Assembly: GCF_950023065.1 (NCBI RefSeq)
Contig: NC_088678.1
Coordinates: 12,762,580 to 12,826,579, forward strand
From: Planococcus citri
Taxonomy: Eukaryota; Arthropoda; Insecta; Hemiptera; Pseudococcidae
Direction: 5' to 3'
Length of the DNA stretch: 64,000 nt
Shown: positions 1-18,691 of the stretch, in pieces
Position numbering within the stretch: position 1 is the first letter of the stretch
How the letters are laid out: each line of letters starts with the position of its first letter
Notes under the pieces: generated by a model
Seen by the model: the letters and a program-made list of their open reading frames with translations, nothing else
What the model was told of the DNA's origin: nothing
The model's database searches: none
Program-made: the position numbers and the translations under genes

Positions 1-325
1 TTTTCCCTATCATTTTTGGCCTGAATTCGATTTTCAAAAATTCACCAAAAATCGAAAAACGCACTTTAGCACTTGAAATTTTGACAGGTGATAAATTTTT
101 GCATGATCTTTCAATCTACCTTTGTAAAGTTTGAAAAAGTTCGTGCAAGTCCTATGTTTAAAACGCAAAATCTGCGATTTCGGCTGACCTGTCAATCAAA
201 ATGGCCGCCATTTTGTAAGTAAGGCCAACCTTTTTTTTTGGCAAGTTTGCTTTAAAATGTTCCTTAGGATGTCCCCTTTTAGAAAAGATCGGCGGGGGGG
301 ATGCAATTACTCCTATTGTCATATC
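1..325. repeat. Solitary arm of a foldback-element family
   Basis: This stretch is closely similar to 28660-28998 in the same orientation, to 27120-27450 in inverted orientation, and to 37910-38245. It includes the shared blocks CAAAATGGCCGCCATTTTG and GCAATTACTCCTATTGTCAT. It is one arm of the foldback element described at 27115-29008. It starts at or before the window edge and ends near 325, just upstream of the repeat-protein gene. No coding potential is visible in it. Confidence 0.85.
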
Positions 326-470
326 GAGTAATGCCAATTTTTCAATTCAATACGAATTACAATAAAATATATTGTGTTTCAGGAATAATTTCACGCAGCG
401 TTTCTCAAAGTTCTAATCTTCAAGCAGTATTTCGTCGAATTTTTTTTGCTGAAATCATTCGAGTTTCAAG

Positions 471-3400
471 ATGTTTTCCATCTTTCGAGGTCACACTCAT
501 CTCTCGAAAAAATTATATTCAATCTATGGCGGTAGAGTGACGATAACCCTGCCCAATTTACAAAGTTACGTTGATTTTTCAACAAACACTTCTCACGCAC
601 AAAAAGGTGGCAGCTCGCGAGATTATTGTGATTTTTCAAAGCAGATGCTTCATACTCATAGTCATAATGATATTTTAAAACCAGTATCTTTCAGTTTTCC
701 AACCCACCCCGATTTTTCTCAAAAATCGCGTCACAATCACGCAAATATTGAAACGAAATTATTTTCTACTTATCAAAAACACAGCGATTTTTCTAAAAAG
801 TTGTCTTCCACGAGCACAGATGAGATGGATCTGATAAGCACTCTGGTTGAAGAATGGACGAAGCGTTACGATTCTTTGGGCGAACCCAATGCCCATACTG
901 TCTGCAGTATTTTGAGTGCTCTATCAAGATTTCATGTTTTTGATAAGAAATGGAATAAAAGAGATGAGGAAAACTTTAAACTACTAATTGTTAGAACAGT
1001 AGTAAAAGCAAATCAATTATTTGACACGAATCGTCAATCCGTTTATACATTAAAACCGTGGCAAATTGCCAATACCTTGAACGCGCTGTCTGGATGGAAT
1101 GTATTTAGAAAAGATATCTGGAACGTTACCGTTCAAGTGCACGGTAAAGAAGTAACCGCAGTCCAGGTGTTCGAATCTGTCATCGTTAAACTAATCCATC
1201 AAGGAAACCGTTTACTAGATCCTAGAAACAAAACAGTCGGTCAGTTCGATTTTAATGCTGTAGCCAACAGCTTGAATGCTCTGTACAAATGGCACAAGAA
1301 CGAGTTGGAAGGCTCCAGAGAGTTCATTGTTCAATTAATGAAACAAGGTCGTACGGCGTCTGGTGGATTCGCTTCTACGCAGCGTAATATGGAAGATGAA
1401 AAATACATTTGTATGGGAGTCGCGAAAACCTTGAAAGCTATGTCTAACTGGCACAACGAGGAATTACAAGGATCTAGAGAGTTTGTTACTCAAGTACTTG
1501 CGAAAGGAACTTCACTCGCTAATAAATGCAATGCTGTGGAAATCGCCCTCAGTCTGAACGCATTATCTAAATGGAACATTAATGATTTTCAAGAAGCCAG
1601 AAGATTCATTGTTCTGCTGATCAAACGAGGAAACGCGATTATCGATCAATTCAACTGCCAAGGCATTTCCAATTGTTTGAACGCTTTGTGTAAATGGAAT
1701 ATCAACGAATTACAAGGCTCCAAAGAGTTCATATCTCAGTTAGTGAAACGCGGAAGTGCTACAGCCAAAGGATTCAATGCTCAAAACATTTCCAATAGTT
1801 TGAACGCGGTGTGTAAATGGAACATGGATGAAATACAAGGAATTCGGAAATTTATCGTCGAGTTGGTAGAATGCGGAAATGTATCAGTCAATATGTTTAA
1901 TTCGCAAGAAGTTTCCAATGCTTTAAACGCGTTTTCTAAGTGGAACATCGATGACTTGGAAGGTGCTAAAAAATTCATCAATCAGCTAATTGAACGAGGA
2001 CATTCTACGATCGACGGATTCGATTCTCAAGAAATTGCCAACAGCTTGAATGCTCTTTCGAAGTGGAGTATCGAAGAGTTTCAAGGATCCAAAGAGTTTA
2101 TCACCAGTTTAGTTCAACGAGGCAGCGCAACAATAGGTGGGTTTCATTCTCAAGAGATAGCTAGCAGCTTGAACGCACTATCCAAGTGGACAATAGACGA
2201 GTTGCCTGGAACTACAGAATTCATCGTTCAGTTATTAAAACAAGGCAGCTGTATGGCTTTTGAATTCAACTCTCGAGGAATCTCAAATTGTTTGAACGCG
2301 TTCTCCAAGTGGAATATCGACGAGTATCCCGGATCTAAAGATTTCATCATTCAGTTACTCAAAAGAGGTATTACAACGAGCGATGAATCTACACCTCTAC
2401 ATATAGCTATCAGTTTGAATGCTCTATCTAAATGGGAAATTAACGAATTACCCGGAGCTAGGAAATTCATAGTCGAGTTGATACAACGAGGAAGCTCGAC
2501 AGTGGGTAGATTCGATTCTCAGAACATCGCCAACAGTTTGAATGCGTTGTCCAAATGGAATGTAGACGAATTCGAAGGAAGCAAGGAGTTCATTATGCAG
2601 CTCGTGAAACGTGGAAATTCAATAATCGATTCGTTCGATTCTCAAGCAACCGGGAATTGTTTAAACGCTCTTTCAAAATGGAATACCAACGATTTTGAAG
2701 GATGTGAAGAATTCATAGTGAAGTTGATTGAACGTGGAAGTTTTATAATTGGTGGATTTGATCATCAAGCCGTTGCTGCTAGTTTAAACGCATTATCCAA
2801 GTTGAAAGTCGATACGTTGAAAGGAGCTAGACAGTTTGTCGATCTATTAGGTGAACGAGGTTGTTCAACAGTTGACCAATTCCAGCCTCAAGAAATCGCC
2901 AACAGTCTGAATGCCTTGTCGAAGTGCAATATTAATGAATTCCAAGCAACTAGCGAATTTATTTTTCGATTAATAAAGCGAGGGCATTCAACAGTCGATA
3001 ACTTCGATTCTCAAAACATCGCTAATAGTCTAAATGCACTGTCTAAATGGCATATCGATGAATTCAAAGGATCGAAAAAGTTCATCGTGGAGCTAATAAG
3101 ATGCGGAAATTTACTCGTAAACGAATTCACTCCTGTGCAAATTGCAGTCACTCTGAATGCTTTGTCGAAATGGAACATCGTCGGCGATTTCTTCGAAACT
3201 AGAGAATTCATTGATCTATTAAGCGAACGAGGTTGTTCAACAGTTGACAAATTTCAACCTCTAGAAATCGCCAACAGCCTGAATGCCTTGTCGAAGTGTG
3301 ATATTAATGAACTTCGACGAACTGGCGAATTTATTGTTCGATTAATAAAGCGAGGACATTCGACAGTCGACAAGTTCAATTCTATAGACATCACTAATAG

Positions 3401-3656
3401 TTTGAATGCGCTATCAAAATGGAACATCGACGAATTCGAAGGATCAACAGAGTTCATTGTGGAGCTGATAAGATGTGGAAATTTACTCGTCGACGAATTC
3501 GATCCTCTACAAATCTCAATCAATCTGATTAGTCTATCGAAATGGAACATCGACGATTTTCAAGGAGCACCACAGTTCATGGGTCGATTAGTTAAACGAG
3601 AACTAGGTTGTAAACAGTTGACGAATTCCAACCTCAAGAAATCGACAACAGTCTGA
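471..3656 (+). CDS. Large intron-less protein of about 21 tandem 41-residue helical repeats
   Basis: The open frame encodes 1061 residues. Residues 1-120 are basic at the extreme N-terminus, with no acidic residue before about position 35, which would suit a mitochondrial presequence. Four spaced Asp-Phe-Ser motifs follow. From about residue 145 to the end there are some 21 copies of a 41-residue repeat (123 bp period) with core N-S-L-N-A-L-S-K-W followed by a helix ending in L-[IV]-x-R-G. The pattern IAN-S-L-x-AL-x-K resembles the alpha-solenoid repeats of DUF1601 and octotricopeptide (OPR) proteins, known from intracellular bacteria and from organellar RNA-binding proteins; that family link is inference. 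Repeats 15-17 and 18-20 are a duplicated three-repeat block. The C-terminus is abnormal: a 1-bp deletion relative to sister repeats near 3611-3614 shifts the frame, and the ORF ends 12-15 codons later. An upstream ATG at 301 in another frame is short and was not chosen. The molecular function is unknown. The lack of introns is compatible with retroposition or bacterial transfer. Confidence 0.8.
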   Translation: MFSIFRGHTHLSKKLYSIYGGRVTITLPNLQSYVDFSTNTSHAQKGGSSRDYCDFSKQMLHTHSHNDILKPVSFSFPTHPDFSQKSRHNHANIETKLFSTYQKHSDFSKKLSSTSTDEMDLISTLVEEWTKRYDSLGEPNAHTVCSILSALSRFHVFDKKWNKRDEENFKLLIVRTVVKANQLFDTNRQSVYTLKPWQIANTLNALSGWNVFRKDIWNVTVQVHGKEVTAVQVFESVIVKLIHQGNRLLDPRNKTVGQFDFNAVANSLNALYKWHKNELEGSREFIVQLMKQGRTASGGFASTQRNMEDEKYICMGVAKTLKAMSNWHNEELQGSREFVTQVLAKGTSLANKCNAVEIALSLNALSKWNINDFQEARRFIVLLIKRGNAIIDQFNCQGISNCLNALCKWNINELQGSKEFISQLVKRGSATAKGFNAQNISNSLNAVCKWNMDEIQGIRKFIVELVECGNVSVNMFNSQEVSNALNAFSKWNIDDLEGAKKFINQLIERGHSTIDGFDSQEIANSLNALSKWSIEEFQGSKEFITSLVQRGSATIGGFHSQEIASSLNALSKWTIDELPGTTEFIVQLLKQGSCMAFEFNSRGISNCLNAFSKWNIDEYPGSKDFIIQLLKRGITTSDESTPLHIAISLNALSKWEINELPGARKFIVELIQRGSSTVGRFDSQNIANSLNALSKWNVDEFEGSKEFIMQLVKRGNSIIDSFDSQATGNCLNALSKWNTNDFEGCEEFIVKLIERGSFIIGGFDHQAVAASLNALSKLKVDTLKGARQFVDLLGERGCSTVDQFQPQEIANSLNALSKCNINEFQATSEFIFRLIKRGHSTVDNFDSQNIANSLNALSKWHIDEFKGSKKFIVELIRCGNLLVNEFTPVQIAVTLNALSKWNIVGDFFETREFIDLLSERGCSTVDKFQPLEIANSLNALSKCDINELRRTGEFIVRLIKRGHSTVDKFNSIDITNSLNALSKWNIDEFEGSTEFIVELIRCGNLLVDEFDPLQISINLISLSKWNIDDFQGAPQFMGRLVKRELGCKQLTNSNLKKSTTV

Positions 3657-3865
3657 ATGTCTTGTCTGTTTTATTTTTATACCTAGTGTACTTCACGTCT
3701 TGTAAGTATGTGAATTTCAGAACTTCGTATCTTGTTATTTTTTTCAAATGTTTGTTTCGTTGTTTTTTTTTCTTCGTTGTTTATTTTATTGAAACCATTC
3801 GTTTCGTTTCAAGTGGAAGAAATTTTTTACTGTTGAAAATTGTACGGTACCTAATTTATTACTAA
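3613..3865 (+). pseudogene. Out-of-frame tail of the last solenoid repeat
   Basis: In the frame one base away from the main ORF, 3613-3665 still spells the standard repeat (T-V-D-E-F-Q-P-Q-E-I-D-N-S-L-N-V-L-S). It then runs into a Phe/Leu/Tyr-rich stretch without repeat character up to about 3865. This is the remnant of a 22nd repeat that was cut off by the frameshift, followed by normal 3' flanking sequence. A longer ancestral protein is likely, but nothing more of it remains here. Confidence 0.6.
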
Positions 3866-3889
3866 GGAGAATCAACCTCTGTCTTTGAG

Positions 3890-3895
3890 AATAAA
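3890..3895 (+). promoter_or_regulatory. Candidate polyadenylation signal of the repeat-protein gene
   Basis: AATAAA lies about 235 bases after the stop codon and is followed by T-rich sequence. It is a reasonable cleavage signal for the upstream gene, but the surroundings are AT-rich, so chance occurrence is possible. Confidence 0.35.
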
Positions 3896-5696
3896 TTTTT
3901 TGTCTTATAAAACTGGTACCTATCCTAACTTGTATGACAATTTTTAAACTAGGCACATAACTTCAAATGTTAAAAACTTCAAACATTTGATAATCAATAA
4001 AATTTCTCAATTTGAAATTTTTAACAGAAATTTTGGGTCTAATTTTTTTTTTTTTTGAAAAAGTGTCTATAAAACGCATCAAAATTGGCTCGAAAATTTC
4101 CAAAAGTTCAAAAATTCCAACGAAAATATTGTTCAAGCATTTTTGAAGAATATTGAGCTTAAATTTGGATCATGGTGTTTTTTTGTTTTTTTTTTTTTGA
4201 ATTAGTGTCTTGTGATCTAATACTTACTTACTCTTGGTTACAAATTTCTAAAAATTCAAATAGGTAATGCGTTTCGGCTAAAAATTTTTTTGAACATTTT
4301 TGAAGAATATTAAGCTCAAAATTTGGCTATTATGATTTTCAAATTTTTTGAAAAAGCTTCCATACGACCCATCAAAATGAACTAAAATTTAGCAAAAAAT
4401 TCAAGCATTCAACTAACAAGTTTTTTAAGAATTTTTATTAAATTATATGGGCGTAATTAAATAATAATTTTTGGGGGTTTACAAAAAATGCACTATAAAA
4501 TCCTTAATGAGTTGAACTTGCGCGAAAAAATTGAAATAATATGACAAAAATATTTACTGAGCATTTTTGAATGATTCTCAGCCCAAAATTCAAATTGTAT
4601 CATCAAAATTTTGTAAGAAACTAAGAAAGTGTCACGTGGCTCACTAAAATCGGCTAAAAATTCAAGAGAAACTCAAACATTTCGACTGAAATATTTTTTG
4701 AGCGTTTCTGAAGAATTTTCAACCTGAAATTATGTTACAAATTTTCGAGATTTTTACATCAAAATTTTTATGAACACTTTTAAAGGGTTTGAGCCAAAAG
4801 TCGAGTTAATTTTCATGGTAGACAGGACTCAATTTCGGGCTGTAAAGTTGAAATTCTTTCAAAATAGGTACTCAAATGTTAGACTTGAAATTTGAAATAC
4901 TTCATAAATGCTCATACTTAAATATTTTCGTCGAAGTATTTAGATTTTCGATGAAATGATCTATTTTAATGGATCGTGTGACACCTTTACGAAAAAAATC
5001 TACAAGTCATGACCCAAATTTGGGCTGAATATTCTTAAAAAATGCTCAAAAAGTATTTTCGTCGAAATATTTGAATTTTTTTGGATTTCTTAACCCATCT
5101 TGATTGTTGGCATTAAACTTTTTCAAAAAACCACTAAAATCATATCGCAAATTTGTCTTCAAAATTCTTTAAAAATGTTCAGAATTATCTTTGTACCTAG
5201 AATATTTGAATTTTAAGCAAATTTTCAACACAATTCAGAAAGAAAAAAAAACAACAACAAACGTTATGACATGACGCAACTGGCTCAATCAAAAATTCTC
5301 AAACAATATTTCAAACGCTCATATTTGGATTTTTCTTAAATTTGTAGTACTTACATTTTAATGGGTTACACGACACTTTTTCAACAAAAAAATATATATT
5401 CTTCAAAAACGCTCAAAAACAACTTGAAATATTTGAATTTTTCATGAAACTTGTACAATTTTGAAGTTTTATTTTTCAAAACCTACAAGAAATCATATCT
5501 TAATTTGAGCTTCATATTCTTCAAAAATAGGTGCTCCAAAACCATTTTTGTCAAAATTTTTCAATCTTTCAACATTTTAACCTATTGAAAAATGCATTTT
5601 TTTCAAAATTTTCAGCAAACGTTATAAAAATCATGACCCAGTTTTCGACTCAGTGTTTTTCAAAAACCCTCAAAAACATATTTTGAATTTTTCGCA

Positions 5697-7907
5697 AAAG
5701 AAGGAGGGTCATTATGGCCATTTTCGTGCCCCTCGCTACTTCGAGACTTGAATGGCCTTTTCTTATAGGGAATGGTCCCTATTATTAATATCGCGTGATA
5801 TTTTCCCAGGTTTGCTTGTTTTCATCTCACGATGACCACAAACATACCGCTGGAAAGCTGATAAAATTCTCTATCGATCGAGTATAAAACAACTTCTGTA
5901 CCGTAATGTTCCTCTAATGCACGACACAAAATAAGAGACAGAAAATTCAAAAATTGCTTTCAAATGAACCGAGCATCCCAACCTTAATTCACTTTATTGG
6001 ACACAGGTTTGCTTGTTTTCATCTAACAAACATACCGTTGGAAAGCTGATGAAATTCTCTATCGATCGAGTATAACAACTTCTGTAATGTAACGTTCGTC
6101 TGAAGCGCGACACAAAGTAGGAAATAGAAAATTCAAAATTGGTTTCGCATGGACCGACATTACCGACAACCCAAACCTTCATTCGCTTTAATGGACACAG
6201 GTTCGCTTGTTTTCATCTCACAATGATCACAAACATACTGTTGGAAAGCTGATGAAATTCTCTATCCACTAAGTGTGCAACGACCTCTGTAACTTTTCTA
6301 TGGAGCGTGGTACAAAGCAGGAGGGGTTACTTTTTGATCAAATTTTGTATAATGGTATATAAAGGGGGAGGGGCGGGGCGGGGTGAGGAATGTAATCTAT
6401 GCAATAGACCATTATATATATTCTCATGACCAGAGAAGTACATATTTACAGAATTTCTGTTCCATAAGTGGGTTTTTCATCGACTCCGCATTTTAGGGGT
6501 CTGCCCCCATGAGGGGGTGGGAGGTATGCGATGATTCTGACACTTTTAGCGGAACATATCGATCAATATTGAACAGTAACTGGCTTAATATTTCAATTCT
6601 GATGGAATTTTGACCAGTAGGGTATTTTTTGCAATTAGGGGTTGATGGGGGCGCGTAAAGGGGGGAGTCATCATTTTTCGCGTTACGTACTGCTTTCAAT
6701 AAATGTTTCTTAGCAGTTTCAAGAAGAATTAGCATTTAGCTCACCGTTTCCACCATGTTATGGCATTAAAGTGGCAATTTTGCGCGTTTTTCAAGTTTTG
6801 AGGTGCCACAGTGGGCAGAGGGGGGAGGGAGCCAAAAAATGAACCAACAAAATTATTTGTACACTTTACTTAGTATATTTTCACAAAATTACATTTCTGA
6901 GTCTCAACGTCTTCCAGATCCACAATTTGGGGGGGCTGAGCCCCACGTAAGGGGGAGAGAGGGAACGATGGTTTCAATGGTGAAAATAGAAAGTGCTGAT
7001 CAATATCTAACAGCAGACACCATAATATTGAATTTCTGATTAAAACTCTATCCACAGGAAAATTTTAAAAATTGTAAGTCCCACCCCCCTCGAAGGAGGG
7101 GGGAGCTCGAGTAGCTCCCGGTCTTAAAAACTTCATTTTGGTTCAAAAATTCATCATACCAAAATTCACGCTTCTTTCATCAAATGCAGTTTTTTTTTCA
7201 TTTGCCACTCCACTATTAAAGACCATCAGCTCAAACTATGAAAAAATTGACTTTAGAACTTTTTTCAGGGGTTCTCAAAGTTCGCCACCCCCGAAAGTGA
7301 TCTGCAAAGATGAAGTCAAAAATTGGCTTGAAATAAAAATTCAAGCATGCCAGTCGATTAAGAAGTAAAATGCAACATCTTTGCCGCAAACCGGGCCTCG
7401 ATAGCTTTTCATGGTTTCCCAAAATGTGGACCTCAAAAAAAAGTCAAAAATTGAAGTTTTCTATATAAGCCAAGTTGTTGAGGGGGTTGCAAATGATATC
7501 AATTCAACTTACTACTAGTAGCAATAAACCATGAAAAGGGCATTAGCGGGGCTCGACGGGAAGGGTCAAAAAACTAAAAAGGGGGTTCCAAAATTTTCAA
7601 AAATAGAAATACCCCCACCACAACCCCCAAAAAGGTCAAAAATGAAAAAAGCGTTACGTGCTGCATTGCTTACCCTTGAAGCTACATATATTTGCCACTT
7701 TAAATTTTTTACATTTTCGAGCAGTGGTTCTAAAAATTTTTGAAATTTTCGAATTTGGGGCCACCCCACAGCCCCCCCCCCTCTATGGGTTCCCCTGGGA
7801 AAATATCACCCGATATTAATAATAGGGACCATCCCCTATAAGAAAAGGCCATTCAAGTCTCGAAGCAGCGAGGGGCACGAAAATGGCCATAATGACCCTC
7901 CTTCTTT
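5697..7907. mobile_element. 2.2 kb non-autonomous TIR element
   Basis: Bases 5697-5818 and the reverse complement of 7790-7907 match over about 115 bp. Both ends read AAAGAAGGAGGGTCATTATG followed by GCCATTTTCGTGCCCCTCGC. The interior has no transposase ORF, only fragments shorter than 90 codons. It holds three tandem copies of a roughly 190-bp unit at 5808-6330 and several G-runs. No clear target-site duplication is visible, so the superfamily is not assigned. It is inserted in the older foldback repeat. Confidence 0.75.
5808..6330. repeat. Three tandem copies of a ~190-bp unit
   Basis: Copies start near 5808, 6004 and 6197, each with CAGGTTTGCTTGTTTTCATC or a close variant. Each continues through a conserved block about GGAAAGCTGATGAAATTCTC. 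They lie inside the 5697-7907 TIR element and make up most of its left interior. Confidence 0.75.
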
Positions 7908-8353
7908 AACCCCATTTTGGTGAATGCAATAGAATTTTTCAAAAATTATCAATATCATGACCCAAATTTCGAGCTTAATATTTGTTAAAAATGTTCGACA
8001 AATATTTTTGTCGTGATTTTTGTTGCAAATTTTCAACCTACATATTTTGGTAGGTCACATGACATTTTTTCGGAAAAAAAAAATATATATATACATATGA
8101 CCCAAATTTGGCCCAAAAATTCTACAAAAATGCTCAAAAAAATATTTTTGTTGAAAATCTTGATTTTTTTCATAGAACACATGGCACTTTTTTAAAGAAG
8201 CAAGCAACTGCCAACTCATTACGTATTCACACCACAATAATAATTAAAAAACCAAAAAAAAAAAATACCGATAAAATTTACTTTAAACACAATTTTACAC
8301 AATAAATCAATAACACGATTACGAATAAGCTTACAAAAAGTACCTACAATAAA

Positions 8354-16585
<8,232 letters not shown>

Positions 16586-17109
16586 CTTTTTGTTGGAATT
16601 TTTCCCTCGAATTTTGTAAAATTAGCATCGAATTTTAAATATTGGGAAAATAATTGATAAAAAAAAGTACCAAGAGGTACGTTTGAATGATAGTATTGTT
16701 TACAAAATGAGTTTTAGAGAAGAGTTTATGTGCTTATCATTGATGGCCGATGATTTTTGTATATAGGTGATCGAATTACAAAAGGCTGCAGAAAAATCTT
16801 TTTCAAATCCAAATAGTACCATACACACGTGTTCAACAAATCTTACCAAAATTCAAAAACTTGAAAAAAACCATACCTAATTGTGAACTAAAATCGTCCA
16901 GAATATTTGTTCTAGATCGCATGGATTGGTTCAAAATCAGATGAAAGCGAATGAAAAAAAATGATTCCAAAAATATCCGAATGATAAATAGGTACCTAGT
17001 ACATAATATATCTACCTAATTATACAATTTATATTTTTCAATGAAAATTACAAACCATAAAAAAATTGACCAACTTAATCCAAATTTGGCTTGACAGTGA
17101 AGGGAAAAA
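16586..17109. other. Upstream region of Pfk
   Basis: The sequence just upstream of the Pfk start codon (AACAAAAAGATGG on the minus strand) should hold the 5'UTR and promoter. I see no clear TATA box or initiator, and a 5' non-coding exon further away cannot be excluded. No other gene was recognised. Confidence 0.4.
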
Positions 17110-18691
17110 CATTTTCAGCTAAAATTGACTCATCAAGAGGGACAAATCGTTTGAAAAAACTTTTTTTTTTAGCATTTTTGAAGGTTTTTTACCCATACTT
17201 AGGCTACTCGTATTTATAGATGTGATAAACATAGGTACATATCATTTTACTTACAAGGTGTACCTAATTACACATTTTTTCAAAAGCTGTACTTTCAGAC
17301 CATTTCGGCTAACAACAATATTTTATTGACTATTTCACCATAAAAAAATTTTTTTTTGGATAATTTGTCAAAAAAAGGTCTTTGCCTACAATACTTTGTC
17401 AAAAAATTAGAACTTGCTGACATTTTTGACAAAAATTAGAAGTTTTGAAAATTTTGGCCAAAGGCAGAAGTTTTTTTTTTACAATAATTTATTTACGAGT
17501 ATTTTGGCAAAAAACCAGTTTTTTATGATAACTACCTGTACCTACAAAAAAATGTATTTTGACAATGATTTGGCGAAAAACAAGACTTTTTAGGATAATT
17601 TTGACAAAAGCAAGAGTTTTTGTCAATTCTGGGAACAGGATTTTTTGAACATTTTGGCAAAAAGCAGGAGTTTTTTTTTGGAAATTTTTACAAAAGTTGG
17701 AAGTTTCTTATAATTTTGACAAAAAATGAGCTTCTTTTTAGTTTTGACCAGGGATCGCGGAGGGAGGGGGTCAGTGCCTCCACCTCCAGCTCCGACTCCC
17801 AAATTTGAAAAAGAAATACCTCCGGCTCCGGCTCCAGCTCCGAAGATTTTTTACACAAAGTGCCTCCACCTCCACTTGAAAAATTTCAAGTACCTCTTGC
17901 TCCGGCTCCCGCAAAAAAGGGTACCCTCCGAGGGACTCCTGTCCTCCAGCTCCGCCTCCGGAGGCTGTGGAGGGGGAGGGGGTTAGAGCGCCTTCCCCTC
18001 CAGCTATTTGAAAAAAAATACCTCCTGCTCCAGCTCTGGCTCCGGGGGTTTTTTGTAAGTGCCTCCGCCTCCACCTCCGGCTGCAGTGGAAAAATTTCAA
18101 GTACCTCTTGCTCCGGCTCCGGCTCCCGGAGCAAGTCCAAAAAAGCGTACCCTCCGGGGGGGCTCCTACCCTCCACCTCCGCTCCGCTCCACGATCCCTG
18201 GTTTTGACATAAACGAGATTTTTTTGACAATTTTGGCAAAAACAGAACCTTGCAGACAATTCTGGCAAGAAACATAACAATGGACTTCTTAGGATAATTT
18301 TGCCAAAAGCAGAAATTTTTGAATTTTTGGATACTAACATACTTTTTTGGTCATTTCTGAAAAAAATATTAGGACGTTTTTGACAACGTCAAAAAAAATG
18401 TATTTTTCGACAATTTTAGCAAAAAACAGCACTTTTTTTGACAATTTTGACAAAAGTTGGAATTTTTTAATAATTTTTTTAAAAAAGAAACTTCTGTTCA
18501 ACTTTGGCAAAAATGGGACTTTTTTGACAAGTATTCTAGAGATACGATTTTTTGAACATTTTGGCAAAAAACAGGTGCTTTTTGACAATTTTTATAAAAA
18601 TTAGAAATTGATAATTTTGGCAAAAATAGGAATTTTTGAAATTTTTGGCCAGCAACAGGATTTTTGTTCATTTTTACAAAAAATATTGGGA
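17110..18691. repeat. Minisatellite-like repeat, copy 1 (AATTTTGGCAAAAA units)
   Basis: Degenerate ~45-50 bp units, each with a core like GACAATTTTGGCAAAAAACAGGA, run through the region. The opening GCTAAAATTGACTCATCAAG is the same as in copy 2 at 21305. A hAT-like element at 17749-18200 interrupts it. ORFs on both strands (Lys/Phe/Asn-rich) follow from the repeat and are not genes. Confidence 0.8.
17749..18200. mobile_element. hAT-like MITE with a CTCCGG-rich interior
   Basis: The ends are CAGGGATCG and CGATCCCTG. The flanks 17741-17748 and 18201-18208 are both GTTTTGAC, an exact 8-bp target-site duplication as made by hAT transposases. The second copy of the host repeat (near 21805) shows a similar uninterrupted site. 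The interior consists of two ~220-bp duplicates rich in CTCC/CTCCGG triplets and has no transposase. It must have been moved in trans by a hAT transposase. Confidence 0.88.

Larger units (their letters stand above)
3960..8250. repeat. Large inverted repeat of about 150-bp units, interrupted by a TIR element
   Basis: From about 4030 to 4800 there are diverged units that read roughly 'cgaaaatattttt..gagca-tttttgaagaatatt-agctcaaattt'. From about 4840 to 5696, and again from 7908 to about 8200, the same units appear in the opposite orientation ('acccaaatttgggctgaatattcttaaaaaatgctc'). The whole is an imperfect foldback with its centre near 4800. The right arm is split by the 5697-7907 element. 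No protein-coding signal is present. Confidence 0.6.

Noticed and set aside
17771..18340. 189- and 129-codon minus-strand frames
   Set aside because: They lie inside the CTCCGG-rich MITE and its flank. All frames are open because of the triplet repeats.
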